Part shown: in pieces, positions 13,981 to 27,900 of the stretch
How the letters are laid out: each line of letters begins with the position of its first letter
Position numbering within the stretch: the first letter of the stretch is position 1
Origin: Megachile rotundata
Taxonomy: Eukaryota > Arthropoda > Insecta > Hymenoptera > Megachilidae
DNA length: 64,000 nt
Assembly (NCBI RefSeq): GCF_050947335.1
Contig: NC_134995.1
Span: 11,446,501 to 11,510,500 of the forward strand
Direction of reading: 5' to 3'
Notes under the pieces: model-generated
Told to the model about the DNA's origin: nothing
Database searches by the model: none
Seen by the model: the letters and a program-made list of their open reading frames with translations, nothing else
Made by a program: the position numbers and the translations under genes

Positions 13981-14191
13981 TTAACACTAAACCTACCGAC
14001 ATATAATGTGTACTTAATTTGAAATTAAAAATGAAATAAACAAACGATGAAACATAAATTAGTACATACATTTATTTTTTATCTTAATGAAAATCAATTC
14101 TGATTTCACGAAATATACTTCAATAAAAAGTGCCTTATAACAAGGAACTTGTGTAGCGGTCATTTGACCGGTTTGGTAGTTTTAGTGTTAA
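13981..14191. mobile_element. TTAA MITE family B, copy 1
   Basis: 211 bp running from TTAACACTAAACCTACCG to CTACCAAA-type termini (right end GGTAGTTTTAGTGTTAA), with TTAA at both ends. The interior is AT-rich and shared with the copy at 20668. The first bases (TTAACACTA) match family A, so the two families are probably related through their termini. Confidence 0.85.
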
Positions 14192-17114
14192 ACGAACATT
14201 CACAGCAATGATGCATTCAACTTGCAACCCCCATTCGCTCACACTTCAAGGAATCATTAACGGGTTACAAACAATACGAAAGCAATAACTACAAGAGACA
14301 AATTCCAGTAAGAGTATAAGCTTGTAACCTAAAAATCGAAGATTCACAAAAAGAAAGTTCTGAATTGTAATAATAATCGATTAAAGGGTTTAAAACGTCT
14401 AAAACGTGCAATTCGCCCGGTATTTCCGTAGTGAATATTCATTCAACGATTTTCATCGAACGTAATACATCGCGTCGAGTATCGTGGCGTGTGGCAAATA
14501 ATTAATTTAACATCGGGCCAACCGCGCAAATAACATCGATCGTTTATTCTTGGCCATATACGTTGTATACGTATGTAGGTACTTCATGTACACGTTTCAG
14601 AGCGGTGCATTTACACTGCTTCATCACCATGCTCCGCCTAAGTACATGCATTTATCAGATTTAAAAGATGCATACACTTATGTATGCGCTCACTTAATGC
14701 ATGCAACCGTATCTGCCCAACGCGCCAAAATTACGAGACACGTAATAAATTTTACTCGTCTTCGGAATCATTACCTGATATAATAAAAATTTCTTGACTC
14801 ATCGATCACCGATAAGATTCCGCGATCGTGATCAACTCTTCGGATGACCGTGAGAAATTTGTTTTCGAAGTTCGACAGAATCGAGGCCCGTTAAAAGAAA
14901 CGGAATCTTAAATAATATCCGATTGTAACGTAGAGAGCATAACGAAGCGAATTCTGTCGTAAGATTATATAGGACACGGTACTTTCTCTCCATTCTTTTC
15001 CCAGCGCTTCTTTATCTTGAACGTTTTAGCAGAAGGAAGAGTTAAACACGATGTTTAATACTTTGAGTGTCACCCACGTTTTACTGACCCATTTTATAAA
15101 GTTATGTAATTACGATTCGACGAGAATCGTAAGATTTATAAAGCGGAAAATTTCGTTCATTATCTTGTTGTCAAAAATCGCACGGTTAAAAATTTCATTC
15201 ATAAAGTTATGCAATTATTTCTATAACATTAAAGCCGATTAAAAAAGCGGAGATTAAAAAAGAGAAAGTAATTGTGAAAGAGCGAAATCGATCGAAGAGT
15301 GCACGGTCGTAAATAAGCAGAATATTGAATATCTTAGAGGGCAAAGGTTTCTCCCGATAAATCTTCGATTTATTCATCTCGATATATCGGGCCTGCAATT
15401 GTCCGAGGGAAAAAGAAATTCGGAGCGATTTCCGAACACTTATTTCTTTTGATCGGGGAAAAATGAGGCTGCAACCGGAAGTCGGGTGTAAAGCGCAGGA
15501 GCGGCACAAAGGGGAGGCCGCTTAAAAATTCAATGCATTTGAAATTGGTCAGGAATTGTCTGGTTGTCGTGTTTCCCCGTAGGTCCACTCGTCGCTTAAT
15601 TTTCGCCCGTACGAATGATTTTTTTTTTCTTCCTCTTTTGCTCCGTTCACGCTATGCCGCGTTTTCTTGCCACCTTTCCGAGCCCATTAAAAACTGACGC
15701 GTTCTACTTCGCCAAGTTAAAGGAGACTAATAACCGTTATTTAAAGTTGCGTTTATTCGCCTGATACGTTGCTGTAATAAAAAAACACGTTTCGAAATTG
15801 GACTTGAATTTTGCACCGCGTGTTTGCAAGACCCGAGATAGGAGCAAAACGATAGCGGTCTGTTTGCTCTTTTTAAAAATCGCTACGTGTTTTTGACGAT
15901 GGAAGTGGGCTCGATACGAGCTGTTATTTTAACCCTTTCAACCCAGAAAATTGCCGAGTCTCTTTTATCGCGCCTGTATTTATATCACCGTCGCGTTTTC
16001 ATCTCGAAAATATCGTGCTTTTAAAAACTCCCGAAATTCTGATTTTCCCGAATTTTCAAATTTGATAGTAAACGAATAAACAAAGCTTAATTGGATAAAC
16101 ATTAAAAATGGTTAATAATCGACCGCGTCGGAAAATGTACCATTAAGAGGTAATTACAGCGGCAAGATAAATAAACGAAGATTCGAGACGAGAATCACGA
16201 ACAATCGGGTAGGTAATAAAAGGGAGCGTAAATCGAGGATCGAAACGGGCCAGGGAACAGGCATTGTTCGTCAATCGTTGTAACGAGGATCCTTTCTGTG
16301 TCTGCAGGCTAATAAGCCCGCATTAGGCGTCGGTTAACTACAATTACGAACATTAGTGACTGTTTATCGTTATGCAACCACCGTGTCGATGCAGCAGGTA
16401 GGCATTAAGTTTATTAACAGCCGTTGTTCCTCTCTGAACGTGGTCACTGCGTGACCAGACAATCATCTTTGGGAATGTCTGGCTAATCGAGCAATTCTTT
16501 CGAGCGTATCATTTTTACATTCTGTTTTGCTGTACCTAAATAATCAGCCTCGACATGACATAACAAACACGATGTTTTAAAGAAAACGATCGCGGAAAGG
16601 AGGTACTCGTACCGTTGTTCCTAACCCACACCATCTCGCAAAGTAAACAGAACTCCGAAAACTAATATTACACGTCGAAAGGAATAATCGAATCGGAATC
16701 AAGGTCCCTGTTTAAGTATTCGTTTGAAAACAGCGAGCGAGCAGCGAGAACAATGAAGAACGTGGCGTGACGGTGCACGGGAAACGTCGATTAACAAATC
16801 ACCGCGTTCCCGTGGAAAATTTGACCGCGGATTTATTTTAGACGCGGCGCAACGCGCCAAATTTAGGACAACGTGTCATTGGCCCTGTCGTTTGCGCGAT
16901 CGCTGCGCGAGTTGCATACATATGCACCTGTGACGGCCCACTTTCCCAATGTCCTCGTCATACGGGCGAAATCAATCGCTAGTCCGAGAAGAAAACATTA
17001 CGCGTTGTGTCCTTAACGCATCGAATACCATCCTGAAAATGAGCATGCACGGCACGTTGCAGCCATTCGCCGAGCAAACGTTTCTCTTACGTTCTTATAT
17101 CGCCGCGCGTTATA

Positions 17115-18419
17115 GTGCTATGCATTGTGTATTGCAGTATGGGTTACATTACTGTGCGTTGCTCACCTATGCTGTATTACCACGCGTTATATTGTCACGC
17201 GTTATATTGCCACGCGCTGTATAACTATGGTTTAGACTCCCACACGTTGCTCACCTATATGCTGTATTACCACGCGTTGTATGGTCTCGCACTATATCGC
17301 CTCGTGTTATATTACAACGCGCTGTATGGTCTCGCACTATATCGCCTCGTGTTATATTACAACGCGCTGTATTACTATACTTTAGACTACCACACGTTGC
17401 TCATCTATATACTGAATTACCACGCGTTATATCGTCTCGCGTTATATTGCCTCGCGTTATATTACCACGCGTTATATTGCCACGCGTTATATCGCCACGC
17501 GTTATATTACAACGCGCTGTATTACTATACTTTAGACTACCACGCGTTATGTCGTCTCGCGTTATATTGCCTCGCGTTATATTACCACGCGTTATATTGC
17601 CACGCGTTATATTGCCACGCGTTATATTGCCACGCGTTATATTGCCACGCGTTATATTGCCACGCGTTATATTACAACGCGCTGTATTACTATACTTTAG
17701 ACTACCACGCGTTATATCGTCTCGCGTTATATTGCCTCGCGTTATATTACCACGCGTTATATTGCCACGCGTTATATTGCCACGCGTTATATTGCCACGC
17801 GTTATATTGCCACGCGTTATATTGCCACGCGTTATATTACAACGCGCTGTATTACTATACTTTAGACTACCACGCGTTGTATCGTCTCGCGTTATATTGC
17901 CACGCGTTATATTACAACGCGTTGTATTACTATACTTTAGACTACCACACGTTGCTCATCTATATGCTGAATTACCACGCGTTATATCGTCTCGCATTAT
18001 ATTGCCACGTGTTATATTGCCACGCGTTATATTACCATGCGCAATATAGTTACAGATTAAACTACCACACGTTGCTCATCTATATGCTGAATTACCACGC
18101 GATATATCGTCTCGCGTTATATTGCCACGTGTTATATTGTCTCGCGTTATATTGCCACGTGTTATATTGTCTCGCGTTATATTGCCACACGCTGTATAGC
18201 TGCAGGTTAGACTACCATACGTTACTCACCTACACACTGAATCGCCACACGTTATATCGCCACGTACTGTATAACTATGTGTTAGACTTTCACGTGTTTT
18301 ACAACGATCGCTTCACGCAATATATCATCGAGGTACTGCAGCGCGTAATATCATCGTGCGTTATATATAACGGCGTTATATCGCAACGCGCTATATATCA
18401 CTGCGTGTTATACCGCTAG
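17115..18419. repeat. 15-bp minisatellite (CACGCGTTATATTGC) with higher-order structure
   Basis: About 1.3 kb of a 15-bp unit containing ACGCGT (MluI). Runs of nearly identical units are broken at intervals of roughly 150-170 bp by a distinct block (ATTACTATACTTTAGACTAC). The right end degenerates. Because 15 is a multiple of three, two frames stay open over hundreds of codons (434 and 200), with five-residue periods YCHAL and LPRVI. I treat these as by-products, not genes. Confidence 0.95.
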
Positions 18420-20667
18420 GATGTTGCCGATAAATAAACGATACGTTAATGAGCCATATATTTCGAGCAGAAATTACGGTGTTAATGGAAGTCTGTACGC
18501 GGTGACAATCGTTCCGAATCGAAGAAATTTCGTGATAACTTCAATGAAACGGAACGAATGGAATTGGACGGAGGCAGGAAACGAGAAAATGAAGATCCAT
18601 GACAAAGAGTTCCGTTCGTATCGTTTCGTTAACACGCGGCAGACATCATGTAGTTATTCCGTATCAACGGAGCACGAATCTTTTCCAACGGAAGTTGACG
18701 TAACGAGATATCCGCACGAAGTCTCGCTTGTTCTCGGTTATTTCAACTTCATCTTCGGTCTTGATCGTTTCGAACGTATCGACAGAACGACGATATATAA
18801 CTGGCAAGATTTATGATCCCTTTGACGAGTAACGTTTTTATACGCACCGACGGTTCTATAAAGCTCGGGAACAGCGATTCTTTATCGAAATTATGGAGCT
18901 AGTCCGTGCATCGCGCGTTATCGTAACTTTCATAATTATCAAATGTTTATAAACGTTAACAGAGACTATTTGTTGTTCGAGAGCGTGAATACCGTGCAAT
19001 TTACTGAAATTAACATCGCGACCTCGAGTAATTTTCATGGAATACAAGCTGGCAATAAAAGTGTTAGAACGATGTTTGTTAAGGTCAAGAACCTCGAGTT
19101 CATCGAGCCGAGTATCATTATCTTTATCTTCTTTTTTAACAACCATCCACGATAAATACGCACTCACGATTCTTCGAGGTCCATAGACTCTGCTCGAACG
19201 ATACGACGCATAAATTCGTAATTCGGTTATTCGTCTCCGACCGCTTTAACGATAAACGTTTCTGGAGCATCGACAAGATTACAGCGACGATCAGAGCCCG
19301 GTTCGACGGGGAAATATCGCGCGGGAGCATCTAGTATCGTTCGAGGATCAAAACGAAAATTTCCATTTGTATCCGAGCTTCCGGTCACTTCCGGAAACGG
19401 TGTTCTCTCGCACGGACAATCGTCGCGAGCCGCGTCCGTTATCGTTGTTGCCGGCGAAAACAAATGCAAATTCACCCTCCTGGTGAACACGACGCGCAGT
19501 TATTATAGCAATTAATTAAAATTCCTGCCATTATCCTGCGGGTCCTGGGCGCAGGCCTGAAACCGTGCGTGAACCGCGACGCGGTCACTTTGCATGCACC
19601 CTCGGCAAAGGCCTTCTGTCGTGTTCCTGATGACATACTATTGCGATTGGAAATTACCGTGCACGCATGTCACGCCGACAGCTCGAACGCTTTAAAACAA
19701 CCACGCGTGCAAACCGAGTCCACCCTTCTCTCCTGGTAACAGGATAGACACCGCGTACACCGTTTTAACCTGTTAACCCCTTCGATCGTTCGACACAAAT
19801 TTCTATACGTTACGACACAGATGTTAGGCTAATAACGAATACGCCAACGTAAAAATATCGCGCGAGATAAAACGTATTCTAGCAAATGGACCGTTACGCG
19901 CGTTCGCACACCGATCGCGTAGAAATTAGACGCGGCAAGAATTAATTAATTACGACGCAAGAACAGTTACGCTCGAATTCTAGTATACTACTCGTAAATG
20001 CCTAAACAATGTTTCGAAATATTTCGAATGGGTGTATAAAGAAGGCTTTGTATCACGAAACAGTTGTCCATTGCGGTGAACGTGAATCAGTCTCCGAGAG
20101 CGTGATTATTCGACCCATTTTGCTTGTAATTCTATCGAGTATAAAGACCGCTTCTATTTGAGGTTTAAAGAAACGTAAATCAAGAGCCGCAGTGAATGCG
20201 GATCGGTTTCCTAGAGTATGATTACCCGACCTGTTTCGCCCGGTAATTCCGCGGAGTCTCGAGAAAACGCGGGGAACCTGAGTCCTGACGTATTCTCGAT
20301 CGATCGCGGAGAAATCTCGACCGATAATCGTACCTAAATGAACTTGAGTCCGCTTATTGGAAGACCCGATCTAGGTCTGGGTTACATGCAGACTTTCGAT
20401 CGCTCTTGCTTAACAAATTATACCGACTTACAAACGATGCGATTCTGAGAACGGTTTAACAAATTGTCCACATTCGAGTAGTGATGTGTGCTCTTCAAGA
20501 ATTAAATACATCCATACTTACATGGATGGGGCATAGGTTACGTAGGTTAGAACTGGACTCTGTGTCAGATTCACAAATACTATTCGAAGCATCTAGTGAT
20601 ATGCAACTTAGTAAAGAGACTCGCAAACTGTGGGTCGAGAAAGAATTTTGAGTACACGTGGGATATT

Positions 20668-20872
20668 TAACACTAAACCTACCGGCATTTAATGTGCACT
20701 TAACTTGAAATTAAAAATGAAGTTAAAGAATAAATAATCAAATGAAACATTAATTAGCGCACACATTTATTCTTTATCTTAATGAAAATCAATGTTGATT
20801 TGAAGGAATGTATTTTAACAAAATGTGCACCCTATAATAAGGTACTTGTGGATTTGGTAGTTTCAGTGTTAA
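20668..20872. mobile_element. TTAA MITE family B, copy 2
   Basis: 205-bp copy of the 13981 element, starting TTAACACTAAACCTACCGG and ending GGTAGTTTCAGTGTTAA. A 152-codon plus-strand open frame starts inside it and runs out the right side; that frame is accidental. Confidence 0.85.
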
Positions 20873-22531
20873 AAAGATTGAAATTTTCAACCTCTTATTT
20901 TGCACAAGATCTTCGAGCAAGCAGCAGATTTCTATTTGGATCTAACATGTCTGAACTAGATCTGGGTCAGATTTCTATCCCCTCCTATTCTACTGCCAGT
21001 CTAAGTCCTCATCAATTTTTTCATGGACAAATTAACAAAGTTATTTCCACTTTCCACAGTTCAATTTCCATCAACTTATTTGCATTGCACATGATTGTTA
21101 ACAACGATTTTAAGCATCCTACGATATTTTTGCGAACAAATTGTAGCCGAGCCGATTTCAATGCGCATTCGCTGGAATTCCATTTGGACCTAACGGAGCC
21201 GGTCTGGGCCAAATTCGATTACCAACGTCCCACCAGATAACTTATCCTAATCTACATTGCATATGATGCTATTCCAAGCAGCCCATATCGATATTTTCAC
21301 GAACGAATCGTGAAATCCGACAAAGTTGCAACATTCGATTATACGCTGGGTAAATTTCTACTTGGACCTAATAGATCCGGACTGGGTTCTGGATTAAATT
21401 CAGTTTCCATCGTTCCTGTCTGATTACTTATCCTCTTCCACACCGAGTGATACCTCGTATCTACATTTTCCTTTATTAATAATCAGATGTAACAAAGTTT
21501 CAGGAACATGGTTAAATTTCCAGTTGAAGGATCGGTAAATCCGTTCCTGCTAAATCGAGCTTTTCTATCGGTATAGAGCTACCTCTGCTGCATACAGGTT
21601 CAACCTGTGGAGCATAGAGGACGGCCAAATCTTTATCCGACTTTTCGAGTTCGAACTTTTATACGCGTGTTAGGTTATAAAACGAAAACACCTCGAGTCT
21701 CAAAATAGGATACGATATTAAGAAAAATGTTCCGAAGGACTCTAAAATTGGGGTTACAAAATGTCCCAATCTTCGAAGTTCGAAATCCCGAAATCTCCAG
21801 ATGCCAAGTTTTCGAAGTAGTAAAAATTCCCTGGTGGGGAGTCGATCCAGGCGAGAGAACCGGACAATACGATATCGATCGGAAGTGATCGATCGAAAAC
21901 ACTGGAAAAAGAAGACGGATCGAGTCCGTTGGTCGAAAAGCGAATTTCGCGATGCACGGTTCAAAAATAGCGAAATCGGCGCGGATGTTAAACGTTGCGA
22001 GGTCGACACGAAAGAGAGAGACGAAGAGAGAGAAGTCGGTGCTCGTGTGCCACGGATTCCATGAACGTCTCGTGGCCCGCGTTTCGTTATGTAACGTAAC
22101 TACGTGGTGTAACGTGGGTCTTTGGTTGGCGATGTGGGCTTTTACATTGGCCGTTTCTGTGCCACGCACCACCTTCCCTACCTCCCGTCCATGGTTTCGT
22201 CGCTTGGGGACAAAAAAAATCGATAGACTCTCTCTCCCCACGGTTGGTACACTCTCACCCTCTCTCTGTTTCACCTCGTCTCTCTACCCTAACCCCTGCC
22301 CACTGCAAACCGTCTCTCTGTCCCTGTATGCTCTCTACCATGCAAACTTCTCGTTCTCTGGCTGTTCCTGGCAAAAAAGGTCTACCAGCCAACGACAAAG
22401 CCTCGATTTTTTACCTTTATACACGGTGTACCCACGCTACATCTGTAAAACACGGTTCAACAACTCGAATTACTCCAATATGAATCGTTCCTTCGAAATT
22501 CGTTAGAGATCGAGATTATCGTCATCGATTA

Positions 22532-22774
22532 TTAACCCCTTCCCGTGCTTTGACGAGTCTCACTCGTGACGCACTCACAACTCAAATGTGATTAATGTTA
22601 CTCAAATTTTGAATACTCTTCAACTTGAATTTTAGAATAATTTGCGTTGTCAAGGATCCCTGAATATAAAATACTTAGAACATTTTCATTTTCTTTGTTC
22701 GTTTTAATGTTATAGTCCTGAATGGTTAGTCTTGACCGACGCACCTCACAAATAAATGGCACGGCAAGGGGTTA
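22532..22774. mobile_element. TTAA MITE family C, copy 3
   Basis: 243 bp from TTAACCCCTTCCCGTGC to GGCACGGCAAGGGGTTA. Inverted termini are clear; the interior has ACTCGTGACGCACT and GTTTTAATGTTATAGTCCTG. Confidence 0.85.
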
Positions 22775-23676
22775 TAGAGTCCTTGTCCCAGATAGAAACC
22801 CATTTCACCTCTAGTAGAAATTTCAAAATTACATTTCTTGCAACTTGAAATCTGAAGGATTTTTAAACGAACTAGTCGAACAGAGATATGATGCAAGGCT
22901 TAAGGTATATGCAAAGTTAAATAGCCGTTTTTCATCCAATACCGTTTCATCGGAAAGGATGATCTCTACGCGATCAAGGGAATCAAAGATGAGATCAAAT
23001 ACTTGGAAGAGAAAAAGGGTGAGGGTAAATGCTAGCACAGTTTAATGGGTATCCTTTCGATCGAAATTGTTTCTGCTCTTTGCCCAGTAACCGCACCGTT
23101 TATCGAATGTTTGTTTCCCTTTGCCCCCAAGTTAGTTGGCTAAGCACGTTCGTGGCTTCTGTTTCTAATTCGAGGAGAACGAAGACGTGGACCGCGCTCG
23201 GGAATCTTGCTCATACCTGACCAGCTTCGGGGAACGAGTTTCAAACAAATTTTTCGGCGTATCTCTGTTTGTTTAACTCCTTATGACACTCGTGACGCGA
23301 TTTACAATTCAAACGCTATCTAATTTCTCGACTTCTGCTATTCTGAATACTATTATCTCTTTGCGGCACAAGATTTCAGATCAAAAATAGAGCCATGTTG
23401 CACAGGGGTGAAATGAAACAAAATTGGTGTATTTTTATTAATAAAGGTATAACGTCATGTGATGTTATGTTATTATTTTGCTAACACATTTGTGACATTG
23501 CTTGAAGACATTACCAACTTAAATAAAAGTATGCACGTGCAGTTATTGAAAGATTTCGAGATGGGAAGTGTAGCACCATGCTGTACATCAAAAAGGTAGA
23601 CACTTTTAATCCCACCGCACCCCAAAGAGTTATGCGAGCTCCGAATTTGTAACTTTCTCAAAATAATATTCCAAAA

Positions 23677-23799
23677 TCTGAGGACAAAGTCCTAGAAAGG
23701 GCATCTCACAAATCAGCCTAGTTTCAGCCAGCCATTCTGAGGACAAAGTCCTAGAAAGGGGTTTCATCTCGCAAATCAGCCTAGTTTCAGCAGCCATTT
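23677..23799. repeat. Tandem duplication, about 60-bp unit, two copies
   Basis: Both copies carry TCTGAGGACAAAGTCCTAGA then AATCAGCCTAGTTTCAG. The GGACAAAGTCC core is itself palindromic. Confidence 0.9.
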
Positions 23800-24499
23800 A
23801 TTTCCAAAAATTCCAGACTCTGAATTCCGAGTGGAAAATATTTAGCGAATCCCTCAATTACCCGAAACCCGAGAAAATTCTTCGCCGCAAACAATTCGGT
23901 CCCCGTCATGAAGGTCTCGACCGCGGCTCCTAAACGAGTAACAAATCAAAAGTTTCTCGTTTTCGTGGTGACTATCTGGTAAACCGTTTCTCCTTTATGT
24001 ACATACAACATGAAAAGAGCAAGAACGGTATGGCTTGCGACTACTATAAATCACGTCGACAATCGGGGTTAGTACAGGCACCCTTGGAAACCTGTTCCAC
24101 CAGAACGGACCATCTCCGTCGGCCATTGTACCGCCCGGCTCTCCATTTCGAACTTTCCTGACCCGTTGTACAAAAGGGTCGGACTCTAATCACACGTATC
24201 ACGCATGTTAATTAACAACACCGAACCCTTTTGTACGCGGCGAGCAACGACGCGAGATAAGCGTGAATTGCTTTCAATTTAACACGCGAAGGACGATCGT
24301 TTGTCCACGGAGATCGCGACACCACCTTCTACTTCTCTTCGCCTCTGTTAAACGAGCTTTTGTTGTTGTAAACAACGCCTCGTTCGCAAACGGATCTCTT
24401 CGGGGGATTTCTACGAGTACAAACTGTTTACGCTTAGGAAAATTTTATTCGAACATCTCCTGGTCGAACGGAGTGCAATAAATAAGGTTGCAGGGGTTG

Positions 24500-24771
24500 T
24501 TAACCTCTTGCAGTACTTTCACGAGTCTGACGCACTCGCATAAATACGCTTTTGGAATTATTTGCGTAGTTAATTTATAACAAATTTACATAAGACTTTT
24601 GTTTTAATATTGTAGTTCTGAGACGCCTAATAAATCATAGTAAAATACGGTTAAGTATTTTGAATTTATTGTTTGAAAGCACTTAGTGTCGAATCTCGTA
24701 AATCGACACTTGAGTGAGAAAAATGTGAGTGCAAAATTAATCGTTGAGTGGACTCATCGTGCAAAGGTTAA
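24500..24771. mobile_element. TTAA MITE family C, diverged copy 4
   Basis: Starts TTAACCTCTTGCAGTAC with CACGAGTCTGACGCACTC, and ends CGTGCAAAGGTTAA. The right half is diverged, so boundaries are approximate. It lies 182 bp left of the Mxd 30-nt exon. Confidence 0.5.
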
Positions 24772-24952
24772 ATATGTTTATTCGCGTGGTCACGTTTAAA
24801 AAAATGAACGTTCGCGTAACTGTAAAATAAAATCTGAGTACGGAGGAGTTTAACGTGTTCCACGCACGCCACGTTCTCTAATTGTAGAAGAAAAAAACAA
24901 AACGAGAGGTCGTTGAATAGGATTAAGTTAATGAGATAAATGAAGTACTCAC

Positions 24953-27900
24953 CTATTTTTCTCCAGCTCGTTATGAGTCGTCCTGCAATGGATAAAGAAC
25001 GTTCTTGTTAGACTTCAAAGTGCTGAAATTGTTTGCTTTGCGACGTCGAAGAAAAAAAGGAGTAAAAATAAGGGGGAAACAGAACGTGGTTCGAAGCACG
25101 GATGAAAATTAAAACTGTCGGAGGGAAATAAAGCGTTCCATTACACGTGAAAGCTTTCTTTTAAACCAAGAACCAAATTAAAAAAGGGGGACTTTTTCTA
25201 ATTAATTGTACACCGAAAATACGCTGCAGCTAAAAATTCCCATGTTTTCATCGTTGAAGGATTTTTTTTGAATCGGGTTTATAGTTACACAGATAGTTTG
25301 AACAGGAATTTCTGTAAAAGCGACTTGAAATCGAAACTGCAAAACGAGACTGTGCACCGATAAATTCGCTCGCAGCGAAGGACGCGTATAATAAACACGG
25401 ATGAAAATTTATCAAACCGTATCAAAAGTTATCAAACTTTTGCAACGTTGCTTTATAAACGATACTGTATCGGTCGATTCGCGGGAACGTTTCAAGTTGG
25501 TCCTGACAGTTGTAGCTTTCAAAGCTTGAAAATAAAAAGAATGAAAAGAAAGCGCGTTACAAATGACTCTTGCATATTTTTGAATGCGAAATAGTTGTCG
25601 ATATTATTTTTGCTACCGCATGAATATTAACGGTACGTTTGTCTAGGCTTTAATGATTACTCATGCTGTATATCTTTAACGGAGACAATTTCTAGTCTCG
25701 TGAGTCATCGTAATTAGCTTGAAACTAAATGGAAAAGAGCAAGGATTTCAAAGTTTGTTTGGTTCGCTTTGTATCCCTCGGAAAAGGTCAATGACCTATC
25801 TGCTTAGACAATATTTCAACCGTCTAATTAAAAATCTTAGATCTCATGGATGTACAAACTACACGTATTAATTTAAAGAACTGAGTAAGCTTAAATCGGA
25901 AACAAAAGATTCTTTTGCAACGTTCCTATGTGCGAATGATTGATAAGTAGCTTACAACGTAGGTTGAAAAATCGCGAATACTCCGTATATCTGAACAATG
26001 CATGCGAGATCAGAAGATCTTGAAAGCGCGTCTTGCGTTACTATTGTTCGAGGCAGGTGTTCCAGGTGCGTTGGTCTTTCAAACGACTGATAAGATATAA
26101 GAGTATTCTTGAGTTTCTTTGCAGTGGATGTTCGTGAGTCGTCGAACGACCTTGTTCGATAGATCGTTGAGCTCTCTCGCGATACGAAAGAGTTTACATT
26201 CTCCGCAAATTGCCGATCGCGCGTTTCGTTAAATCTATAGGCGCAAGGGACTCGAGGGAGTTCTGCAAGAATTATGGAGCCCTAAAGAAATTCAAGATCG
26301 AACTCCCGGAGGAGTGGCCACGGATTCCAGGAGATAACAGAGCCTACTCCTGGGGGATTTTACGGGCTTCTAGGAACTACCGACACCTTGGGGACTAAAT
26401 CTTGGAGATAGGAAGGTTAGGTTAGATTCAGGACTGTAGGATATTAAAGGAATTCATCTCTAACCCTTTGCGCTCGGAGACTCACCATTCGATTTAATAC
26501 AATAACTTAAAATAGCTATTTAACTCTATATTTAGGTATTTAAGTCTATAGTGATGTATCATCATACACATGTGTATAATCATAATGAAATGGTAGAAAT
26601 TAATAGATGAGTAACTTCAAAAGAATTCATCAAAATTTTCAACCACGAGTTTCAACCCTTAACACTAGATTTATGGACGTTTAATGATCACTCTTATTTA
26701 AATTTACCTAAAGTAGAAAAATAAATAAATTGCAGATGATATGCGAACTGCTTAAAACATTGTTTTGCTGAAAGTTGACATTTTTACAAAAATTTCTTAA
26801 CAAATTCTGTCATCTAAAATAGACCTATTATCCGTCATTTTGACGGGTTCCGTAAATCTAGTGTTAAACACATAATGTATAACTACTTCAAAATATTGAA
26901 CAGAGACATATGCATGAAGTACAGAAGTGTAACATATCTTCAGTACACGCCTGAAACTCTTGTAAATTGTATCATTAAAACTATACGTATCGAAGTCATT
27001 TTCCTTACCACTACAAGAATTTAAGGGTTAAAGTAGCAAACAGCAAGTCTTCCAGTGCAAAGGGTTGAATACAAATAAGTTCTGATATATCGATGAGTAA
27101 AAAGAGGTACTAACCTGCTGCCCTGGGATTTTTTCGTCTTTGGCCTTTTTGTGACCGTCCGCATATCATCGGGCATCGGCATCGTCGAAGCGTAGCCATG
27201 TTCAGCTTCTGCAATGACAAACCAATCCACGGTCAGTGGACGAGGTCGACGGCTGGCATCGCGCGAATTCCAAAAGGCGCAACGCCCGAAAAAACACGAA
27301 CACTGTCGCGAGCAACGCGCGGAAAACACGACTCGGGCTCGTTAAACCGCGTACGGGATAAAGTCACGTCTCGGGGACGTAACTTATCGACGAATGTTTA
27401 CGGTCGAACGAACCAAAAGCTTCTAATTTAAAATTCGGAGTCATTTGCATTATAGGGAGGTTAAAAGCATCACCTTATATCTGAAGATCAACAAAAATGG
27501 CAGCGACAATCTTAACCCTTTCCTGGACTTTAAGGAGTCTCAGTCGTGACGCACTTACAGCTCAAATGTAGACAAACCTTACTCAAATTTTGAACATTTT
27601 TCAGCTTGAAATTTAGGTCCAACTATAAATTGCATTATCAAGGATCCTTGAATATAAAATACTCACATTTTAATTTTCCTTGTTCGTTTTAATGTTATAG
27701 CCCTGAATAGTTAGCATCTATTAAATAAATGGCACGGGAAGGGGTTAAATGCCGCTTGCAATCAGTGGTCGGAGTCTAACGTTTCACCTATTGAACGGTA
27801 GAAATTTTCGAGCTCTCCCCGCAAATATTAGTAAGGAATGTTTGCTTAGAAAATCCGGACCAACTCCTCCCCGGCAAAACAACGTTACAAAAATAGCCGT

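Larger units (their letters stand above)
1..24952. other. Probable Mxd intron 3; no supported exons
   Basis: Apart from the repeats and elements listed here, I see no coding sequence. I searched the minus strand for the Mxd helix-loop-helix/zipper exon (expected to read like RAHLRxCLEKLK) and did not find it. 7.6-8.3 kb is GC-rich with overlapping open frames on both strands, none recognisable. 1-2.88, 3.72-5.80, 8.3-10.65, 14.2-17.1, 18.4-20.67 and 20.87-22.53 kb look like unique intronic or intergenic sequence. Confidence 0.6.
24983..27114 (-). other. Mxd intron 2
   Basis: 2.1 kb between the 30-nt exon and exon 2. The right part is filled by the family D element with nested family A MITE (26461-27067); the rest shows nothing recognisable. 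Confidence 0.85.

Noticed and set aside
17115..18419. 434-codon plus-strand frame and the 200-codon frame overlapping it
   Set aside because: They translate a 15-bp tandem repeat; length follows from the unit being a multiple of three without stops, in two frames at once.
18421..18816. 131-codon plus-strand frame directly after the minisatellite
   Set aside because: No recognisable domain and no splice signals; continues the same frame register by chance.
20782..21240. 152-codon plus-strand frame
   Set aside because: Starts inside a family B MITE, has no splice context or recognisable motif, and composition is like surrounding AT-rich sequence.
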